Shown: in pieces, positions 33,623 through 41,137 of the stretch
Position numbering within the stretch: position 1 is the first letter of the stretch
Layout: each line of letters starts with the position of its first letter
Source: JANQOH01 sp965201115
Lineage (GTDB): Bacteria > Pseudomonadota > Alphaproteobacteria > UBA7887
Direction: 5' to 3'
Length of the DNA: 64,000 nt
Assembly: GCA_965201115.1 (NCBI GenBank)
Contig: OZ241745.1
Span: forward strand, 2,294,001-2,358,000
Made by a program: the position numbers and the translations under genes
The notes under the pieces: generated by a model
The model's database searches: none
What the model was told of the DNA's origin: nothing
The model's input: only the letters and a program-made list of their open reading frames with translations

Positions 33623-34414
33623 ATGATCGTCAAGCAGCTCTACACCGGGAACGCCTACCGCAACTTCAACTACCTGATCGCCTGCCCCGAGACGGGCGAG
33701 GCGCTGGCGGTGGACCCGCTGGACCATCGGCGGTGTTTGGCGGCCGCGAAAGCGGAAGGGTGGGAGATAACCCAGATACTCAACACCCATGAGCATGGCG
33801 ACCACACGGGGGGCAACGCCGCCATGATCGCCGCTACCGGCGCGAAACTGCTCGCCCATGCGGGCGCGAAGGATCGCATCCCCGGCATCGACGTCGGGCT
33901 GGCGGCAGGCGATGTCGTGAAGGTGGGGCGCGCGGTCGCGCTCGAGGCGCTCGACACGCCGGGGCATACGATGAGCCATGTATGCCTGCTGTCGCGCACC
34001 GACGCCCCGGCGCTGTTCTGCGGCGACACGCTGTTCAACGCCGGCGCGGGCAACTGCCACAATGGCGGCCACCCGGCGGAACTGTACGACACATTCGCCG
34101 GCCAGCTGGCGCAACTGCCCGGCGACACGCTGGTGTATCCCGGCCACGACTATATCGCGCATAATCTGGCGTTCACGCTCGACCGCGAGCCGGACAACGC
34201 CGGCGCGCGCGCCCTCGCCGACGAGGTGGCGGAGCAGGACCCGCATGCGGCGAAGGTCACCACGCTGGCGCTGGAGAAAGAGGTCAACGCCTTCTTCCGC
34301 CTGCGCAGCCCGAGCGTGATCGCCCGCCTGCGCGAGGCCTTCCCCGACCTGCCCGACGAGCCCTCGCCCCGCGACGTGTTCCTCAAGCTCCGCGAATTGC
34401 GAAACAGCTGGTAG
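33623..34414 (+). CDS. Glyoxalase II-like metallo-beta-lactamase-fold hydrolase
   Basis: The metal-binding motif THEHGDHTGG places His56, His58, Asp60 and His61. Further ligands follow in DTPGHTMSH, CGDTLF and YPGHDYIAHN. The 263-residue protein resembles hydroxyacylglutathione hydrolase, which hydrolyses S-D-lactoylglutathione. The ATG at 33623 is six bases after a perfect AGGAGG, whereas starts at 33596 and 33617 are poorly placed. The C-terminal EKEVNAFFRLRSPSVIARLR segment also occurs in glyoxalase II-like proteins. Confidence 0.85.
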   Translation: MIVKQLYTGNAYRNFNYLIACPETGEALAVDPLDHRRCLAAAKAEGWEITQILNTHEHGDHTGGNAAMIAATGAKLLAHAGAKDRIPGIDVGLAAGDVVKVGRAVALEALDTPGHTMSHVCLLSRTDAPALFCGDTLFNAGAGNCHNGGHPAELYDTFAGQLAQLPGDTLVYPGHDYIAHNLAFTLDREPDNAGARALADEVAEQDPHAAKVTTLALEKEVNAFFRLRSPSVIARLREAFPDLPDEPSPRDVFLKLRELRNSW

Positions 34415-34868
34415 GGATGCATGGTATCGTGCCCGGCCCGTTCATCGGAGAATCGCCTCGGCCGGCATGGGAAAGCGGATGCAGAAGGATCGACATCGAC
34501 GGCCTCCGGTATGACGCACAAAATCGACTTGCCTGTCGACATATCCGGCTCCGTTGGATACCCCCCTGTACATCTCGCGCCCCGGGGCCGCCGGCCGGCC
34601 CCGGCGACCGCCGCAAGCAACCCACGCTGAATCGCTCCTTTGCGACAGAGAAGCAAAGCCATGCGCTCGATTCGCATATCGTCCGTATGTGGATCGCAAC
34701 TTTCGCGGGGCTGCCCGGGACCGCGGGCGTCCCCGCCCACATGTTTCCGCGCGGCGCGGCACTGGCGGGGCGCTACGCTCGGCGCGCCGCTCCCGACGGA
34801 TTTCGGCGCCGCGCAAACCCACGGGCGCGGCGCCCGCGCTCACGGGAAGCGCTTGCGCGCCGGAGCCG
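34415..34868. other. Intergenic region without a supported gene
   Basis: The 454 bases between two convergent genes show no frame with recognisable protein. They contain a GC-rich inverted segment (GGGGCCGCCGGCCGGCCCC near 34582-34600) that may terminate transcription, and a diverged piece of the dispersed hairpin repeat family at ~34720-34760 (GGACCGCGGGCGTCCCCGCC). Confidence 0.5.
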
Positions 34869-35594
34869 TCAACAGCCCAGTTTCGCAGCGAGGTCCTCGA
34901 GGTCGTCCGCCACGACGTCCCAGTCGTCGTCCGGGGCCAGGTCCGTCGTTTGGCGCGGGCCGTATTCGGCGGGGCGGGCGATAAACGCGGTCTTCATGCC
35001 GCGGGCGCGGGCGGCGCGGAGGTCGTCGTTGTGCGCCGCGACCATCGCCGCCTGTTCCGGCGCCAGGCCGAGCATGGCCACCGTTGTGTCGTACACTTCC
35101 GGGCGGGGCTTGTATTGCCGCGCCATTTCCGCGCCCAGCGGCGCGTCCCACGGCAGGCCCGCGCGGCGCGCCATGTTCACTATCAGCGCCACGTGGCCGT
35201 TCGAGAGCGCGGCGAGGATGTAGCGCTTGCGAAGCCGCGCGAGGCCGCCGCGCGCGTCGGGCCAGCCGTCGAGGCGATGCCACACGCGGTTGAGATGCGC
35301 GGTTTCCGCCTCGCTCAGCGCATCGAGGCCGAAGCGCCCGGCGATGCCATCCAGTATCTCGCGGTGCAGCGTATCGAGCGCGGCCCACGGGCGCGCCCCC
35401 GCGCGCACCGGCTCCATGGCGGGCTGGTAGCCTGCGCGCCATGCGTCGGCGAACGCCGCCCAGTCGGCGTCGATTCCCTTTGCCGCGCCCAGCGCTTCGC
35501 CCTCGCGGATTATCGAGCCGCGCCAATCGACAACGGTCCCGAACACGTCGAAGCACAGCGCCCGGATTCCGCCGGCGCCTCCATCGGCGATCAT
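34869..35594 (-). CDS. HAD-superfamily haloacid dehalogenase type II
   Basis: This 241-residue protein has the nucleophile motif CFDVFGTVVDW, the second motif AALSNGH, then QYKPRPEVY and a MVAAHNDDLRAARARGM motif IV region, matching (S)-2-haloacid dehalogenases. Related enzymes also act as phosphatases or fluoroacetate dehalogenases, so activity is open. The ATG at 35594 has AAAGGGAGGCG upstream and overlaps the stop of the molybdenum hydroxylase gene. Three minus-strand genes (37897-39063, 35591-37900 and this one) form one tightly coupled operon. Confidence 0.87.
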   Translation of the reverse strand: MIADGGAGGIRALCFDVFGTVVDWRGSIIREGEALGAAKGIDADWAAFADAWRAGYQPAMEPVRAGARPWAALDTLHREILDGIAGRFGLDALSEAETAHLNRVWHRLDGWPDARGGLARLRKRYILAALSNGHVALIVNMARRAGLPWDAPLGAEMARQYKPRPEVYDTTVAMLGLAPEQAAMVAAHNDDLRAARARGMKTAFIARPAEYGPRQTTDLAPDDDWDVVADDLEDLAAKLGC

Positions 35595-37900
35595 GTTTCG
35601 CCTCCCTTTGCTTTCGCTTCCCGGACGGCGCGCCAGATCCGTTCGGGGGTCAGGGGCATTTCGAGATGGCGCACGCCGAGCGGCGCCAGCGCATCGACGA
35701 CGGCGTTGACGAAAGCCGGCGGCGCGCCCGCCGCGCCGGCCTCGCCGCAGCCCTTGAACCCCGCCGGGTTCGACGGGCACGGCGTCTCGACGCGCGTAAA
35801 CGAAATCGCCGGCAGCGAATCCGCGCGCGGCAGGCAATAGTCCATGAACGAGCCCGAAAGCAGCTGCCCGGATTCGTCGTACACGACAGATTCGAACGCC
35901 GCCTGTCCGAGCCCCTGCGCCGCGCCGCCGTGGATTTGCCCCGCCAGCAGCGCCGGGTTGAGCGCGCGCCCGAAATCGTGGACCGCCGTGAAGCGCGCGA
36001 TTTCCGCCGCCCCGGTTTCCGGGTCGACCTCCGCCTCGCATACGTGGCAGCCGTTGGGATAGGTGTGGTTCTGCGGGTCGAAGCGCCCGGTCGCGGCGAG
36101 CGCGGCGCCGCGTTCGGCCGCCGCGGCGGCGACATCGGCCCAACCCGCGGCGCGGTCCGTGCCGACGATACGGAAGGCGCCGTCGGAAAACGCGATATCC
36201 TGCGCGGCGGCCTCGAGCAGTTCGGCGGCGAGCGGCGCCGCGGCTTCCACGATCTCGCGCGCCGCGGCGGCCAGGCATGCGCCGCCGAGCGGTATCGAGC
36301 GCGACCCGCCCGTGCCCTGGCCCTCGGCCACCCGGTCGGTATCGCCCTGGACCACCGTCACCCGCTCGGGGTCGATGCCGAGAAAATCTCCCGCGATCTG
36401 CGCGAGCGCGGTTTCGTGGCCTTGTCCGTTGGCCATCGCGCCCGAGAGCACGACGGCGGAGCCGTCGGCCTCGATGCGGAGCTCGGCGCTGTCGGAAACG
36501 CCGTGGCCGCAGCGTTCGACGAAATTGGCGAGGCCGAAGCCGCGCAGCCGTCCGCGCCGCCCGGCTTCCGCGCGCCGCGCCGCGAAACCCGGCCAGTCGG
36601 CCTCCGCCAGCCCGCGCTCCAGCATCGCCGGGTAGTCCCCGCTGTCGTAGTTCAGGCCGAGCGGCGTGCGGAACGGCAGTTCGGACGGCGCGACGGTGTT
36701 GCGGCGGCGCAGCTCGAAACGATCGACGCCCAGCTCCCGCGCCGCCGCGTCCACGAGGCGTTCGAGCAGGTGGAGATTCTCCGGCCGCCCCGCGCCGCGG
36801 TACACTTCGGTGGGAACCGCGTTCGTGAACGCGCCCCGCGCGCGGACGCGGATGGCCGGCGTGCGGTAGGCGCCGGAAAACGACGCCGAGTTCAGCGTCG
36901 GCGGGATCGCCCCCCGCGCGCTGGGGTGCGCGCCGAGATCGGCGACGATATCCACGTCGAGGGCGAGAAAGCTGCCTTCCGAGTCGAGCGCCAAAACGGC
37001 GTCCGTCACGCGCCCGCGGCCCTGGTAGTCGGTAAGAAACGCGTCGGCGCGCGCGCCGCTCCACTGCACCGGGCGCTCCAGCGCGCGCGCCGCCCAAAGC
37101 AGCAGCGGCAGCTCGCGGTAGATCGAGTTCTTCACGCCGAAGCCGCCGCCCACGTCCTCGATAATCACGCGGAAGCGTTCTTCCGGCAGGCCGAACGCGC
37201 GCGCGAGTTCGGCGCGCAGCGGATGCGGCATTTGCGATGCGCAGCGCAGCGTCCACCGACCGGCGGCGCCGTCCCACGAGCCGACCGCCGCGCGGGTCTC
37301 CAGCGCGCAAACCGCGACGCGCGGGTTGGCGGCGCGCAGTCTCACCTTGTGCGCGGCCCGCTCCATCGCCGCGCCGACCGCCCCGGCGTCGCCTGTCTCC
37401 CACGCGAAGCACAGATTGCCGGGCGCGGAGTCCCACAGGCGGGGCGCGCCGGGGGCCAGCGCCGCGACGGGATCGACGACCGCCGGGCGCGGCGCGATGT
37501 CGCACGTCACCAGTTCCGCCGCCGCCTGCGCCGCGGCCTCGGTTTCCGCGACGACCATCGCGACCGTGTCGCCGACGAAACGCACCCGGTCGGTCGCGAG
37601 CATGGGCTGCTCCGGAACGACCGCGGGCGGGCCGCCGTTGCGCGGCGGCAGCGACGTCACCGGCATCGGCCCGAGCGCGCCGGCGATATCGTCCGCCGCG
37701 TAGGCGCCGAGAACGCCCGGCGCGGCGCGCGCGGCCGCGCAATCGACCGCGCGCAAATCCCCGTGCGCAACCTGCGAGCGCACGAACCATGCATGCGCGG
37801 CCTCCGGCGGCGCGGCGTTCGCGACGAACCGCCCGGCGCCGGTAAGGAGGCGGAAATCCTCCTTGCGCCGCAGCGGTTGCCCGATCCCGAAGCGGTTCAC
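35591..37900 (-). CDS. Molybdenum hydroxylase large subunit (xanthine dehydrogenase/aldehyde oxidase family)
   Basis: This molybdopterin-binding subunit, ~769 residues from the GTG at 37900 (GTGA overlap with the upstream stop), begins VNRFGIGQPLRRKEDFRLLT as in CoxL/CutL relatives. Mo-cofactor motifs include VGGGFGVKN, YRGAGRPEN, GQGHETALAQ, GTGGSRS and KGCGEAG, the last with the catalytic Glu. The CO-dehydrogenase-specific Cys loop (AYRCSFR) is absent, so it is not form I CODH. The FAD-medium and 2Fe-2S small subunits that normally accompany it are not nearby. The family hydroxylates aldehydes or N-heterocycles; the substrate is unknown. Confidence 0.9.
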   Translation of the reverse strand: MNRFGIGQPLRRKEDFRLLTGAGRFVANAAPPEAAHAWFVRSQVAHGDLRAVDCAAARAAPGVLGAYAADDIAGALGPMPVTSLPPRNGGPPAVVPEQPMLATDRVRFVGDTVAMVVAETEAAAQAAAELVTCDIAPRPAVVDPVAALAPGAPRLWDSAPGNLCFAWETGDAGAVGAAMERAAHKVRLRAANPRVAVCALETRAAVGSWDGAAGRWTLRCASQMPHPLRAELARAFGLPEERFRVIIEDVGGGFGVKNSIYRELPLLLWAARALERPVQWSGARADAFLTDYQGRGRVTDAVLALDSEGSFLALDVDIVADLGAHPSARGAIPPTLNSASFSGAYRTPAIRVRARGAFTNAVPTEVYRGAGRPENLHLLERLVDAAARELGVDRFELRRRNTVAPSELPFRTPLGLNYDSGDYPAMLERGLAEADWPGFAARRAEAGRRGRLRGFGLANFVERCGHGVSDSAELRIEADGSAVVLSGAMANGQGHETALAQIAGDFLGIDPERVTVVQGDTDRVAEGQGTGGSRSIPLGGACLAAAAREIVEAAAPLAAELLEAAAQDIAFSDGAFRIVGTDRAAGWADVAAAAAERGAALAATGRFDPQNHTYPNGCHVCEAEVDPETGAAEIARFTAVHDFGRALNPALLAGQIHGGAAQGLGQAAFESVVYDESGQLLSGSFMDYCLPRADSLPAISFTRVETPCPSNPAGFKGCGEAGAAGAPPAFVNAVVDALAPLGVRHLEMPLTPERIWRAVREAKAKGGET

Positions 37901-39063
37901 GGGTTGCCCCGCGCCGCGACGGGCCAAATATCGACCAGCGTATCGCCCCGCACGCAGTGATAGGCGTCGTACAGGTTCACGGTGGGGTCGCAGTGCGGGA
38001 CTTGCAGGGTTACAACGTCGCCGACCGCGAGGCGGGCGTTCGCCGGGCCGTAATCCGCCGCGCCGTGTTCGTCGCCGAGATAGCGGTACGCCGCGCCCCT
38101 GGGCGCGCCGCCCGATGCGCCGCCCCCGGGCGCGCCGCCGCGGAAGACCGGCGCCGGCCCGTCGGTCGCGAAACTCTTGAGCCCGGCGTCAAGCACCGCG
38201 TGGCTGTCGTGGACGTCGTTAACCACGGTCGCCTGGACGAACAGCGCCGGCGCGAACGGGCGCGGCGCTTCCGCCGTCAGCGCGCAGGCGTCGTATTGCA
38301 CGTCGGTAAAGACGTAGGAACCCGCTTGGAGCTCGTTCAGCGCGCCCTCGCGCCAGTCTATGTCGTGCGTGCCCGTGCCGCCGCCGGTGATGAGACCGGG
38401 CGGCAGGCCGGCCGCCGCCAGCGCGGCGGCGGTCTCGCGGATCCGCGCGGTTTGCGCGCCGGCGGCGGCGCGGCGCGCCCCGAAATCCTCGATGTGCTGC
38501 ACATGGCCGTAATAGGCCTGCAGGCCGGCGAAGGCGAGGCCGGGCGCGGCGGCGACCGCGCGCGCCAGCGCGACCGCCTCCGCCGCGCCGCTGACTCCGG
38601 TGCGCCGGAGGCCGACATCGAGATCGACGACGACGCGCAACGGCGGCGCGGCGCCCCGCGCGGCCTCCGCGAGCGCCGCCGCATGGGCCGGCGTGTCGGT
38701 TACGACCGTCAGGTCGGGCGCCCGGGCGCGGAGCGCCATGACGCGGGCGATCTTGGCGGCGCCGGCGGGCGGCGAGGTTATCGCCAGGCCGCCGATGCCG
38801 GCCGCGGCAAGCGCCTCGGCCTCGCGAATCGTCGCGCAGCATTGCCCCGCGGCGCCGGCGGCGATTTGCAGGCGCGCGATGTCGGGCGACTTGTGGCTCT
38901 TGGCATGCGGCCGCAACGCCTGCCCGGCGCGCCGGCAATGCGCGGCCATCGCCTCGATGTTGCATTCGAGAGCGTCGAGGTCCAGCGCAAGCGCCGGCGT
39001 ATTCATCCGCCAGCGCCCGCCGGGAACCCCGACGAGATGCGCGTTCGGCGACAATTCCGCCAT
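37897..39063 (-). CDS. Fold-III PLP enzyme, D-serine dehydratase / D-threonine aldolase-like
   Basis: The alanine-racemase-type barrel is recognisable from NTPALALDLDALECNIEAMA and the PLP-lysine motif LRPHAKSHKSPDIA. A C-terminal beta domain has QVPHCDPTVNLYD, whose His and Cys are the expected metal ligands in D-serine dehydratase/D-threonine aldolase relatives. GGGTGTHDID is the usual phosphate-binding region. The ATG at 39063 follows AAAGGAGG and gives 388 residues. It heads an operon with the molybdenum hydroxylase and HAD enzyme, suggesting a catabolic pathway for an unidentified D-hydroxyamino acid or similar compound. Confidence 0.87.
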   Translation of the reverse strand: MAELSPNAHLVGVPGGRWRMNTPALALDLDALECNIEAMAAHCRRAGQALRPHAKSHKSPDIARLQIAAGAAGQCCATIREAEALAAAGIGGLAITSPPAGAAKIARVMALRARAPDLTVVTDTPAHAAALAEAARGAAPPLRVVVDLDVGLRRTGVSGAAEAVALARAVAAAPGLAFAGLQAYYGHVQHIEDFGARRAAAGAQTARIRETAAALAAAGLPPGLITGGGTGTHDIDWREGALNELQAGSYVFTDVQYDACALTAEAPRPFAPALFVQATVVNDVHDSHAVLDAGLKSFATDGPAPVFRGGAPGGGASGGAPRGAAYRYLGDEHGAADYGPANARLAVGDVVTLQVPHCDPTVNLYDAYHCVRGDTLVDIWPVAARGNP

Positions 39064-39188
39064 ACCCGGGCCTCCTTTCGCGCCGCGCGGGCGCAAATCG
39101 CGCGCGCGGGCTGTTGCGCGCGGGTATTATATGCGATACGTTGCGTCCCCGCGCGGGGCGCGCACGAGCGAGGGGGGAGACCCGCCGT

Positions 39189-39533
39189 ATGGACTGGACT
39201 GACGATGCCTGCGACATACTTCGGAAGATGTGGAGCGACGGGCGCAGCGCGCGCGAAGTCGCCGGGAGGCTGGGCGTGACGCGCAACGCGGTAATCGGCA
39301 AGGCGAATCGCATGGGCCTGTCGCATAACTCCAACGCCATGCGCGAGGCGGAGAGAGCGGCGCGCCCGTCGAGCCCCCTCGATCTCACCGAGCGCATGTG
39401 CCGTTGGCCGATCGGCCACCCCGGCGAGCCGGACTTCCACTTCTGCGGCGTCCAGCGCGAGCCCGGCCGCCCCTATTGCGGCGAACATTGCGCCTTGGCC
39501 TATCGCGGCCGCAGCAACGTCGAAGCCGCCTGA
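39189..39533 (+). CDS. gcrA: GcrA-family cell-cycle transcription regulator
   Basis: GcrA is an alphaproteobacterial regulator that binds sigma70 and promotes transcription at CcrM-methylated GANTC promoters. The 114-residue protein begins MDWTDDACDILRKMWSDGRS and has the helix-turn-helix REVAGRLGVTRNAVIGKANR. The C-terminal CRWPIGHPGEPDFHFCG and YCGEHC motifs are those of the sigma-interacting module. The ATG at 39189 follows GGGGGAGACC. It is divergent from the PLP-enzyme operon. It is shorter than Caulobacter GcrA because the linker is short; such compact forms are common. Confidence 0.92.
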   Translation: MDWTDDACDILRKMWSDGRSAREVAGRLGVTRNAVIGKANRMGLSHNSNAMREAERAARPSSPLDLTERMCRWPIGHPGEPDFHFCGVQREPGRPYCGEHCALAYRGRSNVEAA

Positions 39534-39646
39534 CCCGCGATCTCCCGGCGCCGCCGCCGTCTCGATCCGGGTGCGCCGGCATGCGAGCGTTTTGCCGGCC
39601 CCGCCGTGGAGGCCGGCCCCGAAAGGATCCCTTGCCCGCCCCGGCG

Positions 39647-40438
39647 TTACGGCCTGGCGAGGCCCGCCGCGCGGTCGGCGAGCCGGGCGAGCAGGCGGCC
39701 TTTCGCGGCCAGCGTGAGCGCGCCGCCGCCGGGCAGCGCCGCGCTGTCGGTCAGCACGCCCGCCTCGCGCAGGAGCAGCGCGCCGATCCCCGGCGCCGCC
39801 TTCGGCTCGGCGCCGGCGAAACCGTCGAAACGCCCGGCCGCCACCCAAGCGATGTCCAGCGCCGCGCAGCCCGTCACGCGAACGGCCGCCGGGCTCGCCG
39901 CGGCCGTCAGACGCGCCTGCGAAAGTCCCTCCGGCGGCGCCAGCGCGATGACGGCGGCGTCCAGGTCGGCGGGATCGGCGCCGCGGATGCGCCGCCGGTC
40001 GACATAGGCGCCGACGCCCGCCTCGGCCCAGTAGAGCTCGTTGCGGAAGGGGTCGAACACCACGGCCGCCGCCAGCCTGACGGCGCCGTCGCCGACCCGC
40101 GCGCGCGCGCCGAGCGCCACGGCCGCATGCGGTATCCCGTGGGCCAAATTGGCCAGCCCGTCGAGCGGCGCCACCAGCCAGGCGGGGCCCCCGGGGTCGT
40201 CGTCCTCCGGCGCAAGCACGCGGTAGTCGCCCCGCGCCCGCGCGAGCTCCCTCGCGATGCCGTCCCGCACCCGCGCGGCGGCGTGGGCGGCGAACGCGCC
40301 GGCGCCTTCGCGGCTCGCGAGGAGATTCTCGATCTCGCCGAAATCGCGCTGCAACGGGCGCGACGCGCGCACCGCCGCCCGCGCCATCAGGTTCGTGAGC
40401 GCCGACCGCGCGGCCGACTGCGCAACCGCCGGGCGCAT
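39647..40438 (-). CDS. Inositol-monophosphatase-like protein with altered active site
   Basis: Family landmarks are ALTNLMARAAVRASRPLQRDF, APLDGLANLAHGIPHAAVAL and ALDIAWVAAGRFDGFAG. Active enzymes carry DPLDGTxN; here the first Asp is Ala and Thr is Leu. The later PWDxAAG metal ligand region reads AAPGIGA, also without Asp. Two metal-binding aspartates are therefore missing, so phosphatase activity is doubtful. ATG 40438 is chosen over a TTG at 40447. The gene directly follows efp, an arrangement common in alphaproteobacteria. It could have a binding or regulatory role, or be decaying. Confidence 0.8.
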   Translation of the reverse strand: MRPAVAQSAARSALTNLMARAAVRASRPLQRDFGEIENLLASREGAGAFAAHAAARVRDGIARELARARGDYRVLAPEDDDPGGPAWLVAPLDGLANLAHGIPHAAVALGARARVGDGAVRLAAAVVFDPFRNELYWAEAGVGAYVDRRRIRGADPADLDAAVIALAPPEGLSQARLTAAASPAAVRVTGCAALDIAWVAAGRFDGFAGAEPKAAPGIGALLLREAGVLTDSAALPGGGALTLAAKGRLLARLADRAAGLARP

Positions 40439-40443
40439 GGCGC

Positions 40444-41010
40444 TCAATCTTTCGCGCGTTCGGCGTAGCTGCCGTCGGAGGTGTTGACCACGACGCGCGC
40501 GCCCGTCTCGATATGCGGCGGGACCATGATGCGCTCGCCGTTCTCCAGTATCGCGGGCTTGAAACTCGAAGCCGCGGTCTGCCCCTTTACCACCGGCTCG
40601 GTCTCGGCCACCGCCATCGCAACCGTATCGGCGACGCGGACGGCGATGGCCGCGTCCTCGAACGATTCGACCTCGACTTCCATGCCTTCCTGCAGGAACG
40701 CCCGCCCGGATGCGACAAGGGCCGCGTCCACATCGATCTGTTCGTAGGTCTCGCCGTCCATCAGCGTAAGCACCTCGCCGTTGGCGTAGAGATACTGGTA
40801 GCGCTTTTGCTCAAGCCACGCGCGCTCGACCGACTCGGCGGCGCGGAAGCGCTCGTTCAGCTTCGTGCCGTCGCGCAAATGCTTCAGCTCGACCTGGTTG
40901 TACGCGCCGCCCTTGCCGGGCTGCGTGGCCTGGTTGCGCACGACGCGCCACAACGCGCCCTTGTGCTCGATAACCATGCCGGGGCGGACGGCGTTGCCGT
41001 TGATCTTCAT
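40444..41010 (-). CDS. efp: Translation elongation factor P
   Basis: EF-P relieves ribosome stalling at consecutive prolines, relevant here because several encoded proteins are proline-rich. The 188-residue protein starts at ATG 41010 (MKINGNAVRPGMVIEHKGAL). The modifiable lysine is Lys33 in the loop QPGKGGAYNQ, and the C-terminal OB domains include RIMVPPHIETGARVVVNT. The frame extends 13 codons upstream but this start is canonical. It overlaps or abuts the IMPase-like gene, forming an operon. Confidence 0.96.
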   Translation of the reverse strand: MKINGNAVRPGMVIEHKGALWRVVRNQATQPGKGGAYNQVELKHLRDGTKLNERFRAAESVERAWLEQKRYQYLYANGEVLTLMDGETYEQIDVDAALVASGRAFLQEGMEVEVESFEDAAIAVRVADTVAMAVAETEPVVKGQTAASSFKPAILENGERIMVPPHIETGARVVVNTSDGSYAERAKD

Positions 41011-41137
41011 GAGCGGATTCCGGGTTTGCGCCGCGCTGCGGCCTCGCAACGCGCGATTTTACCCGCGCCGCCGCCCCAACGCAATTGCCGCGCGCGCCTC
41101 CCGCAACTCCCGCCGAAGGCGGGGCCTGGGCGCCCGA

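Noticed and set aside
35591..37900. Form I carbon monoxide dehydrogenase CoxL
   Set aside because: The AYRCSFR active-site loop with the Cu-binding cysteine is missing.
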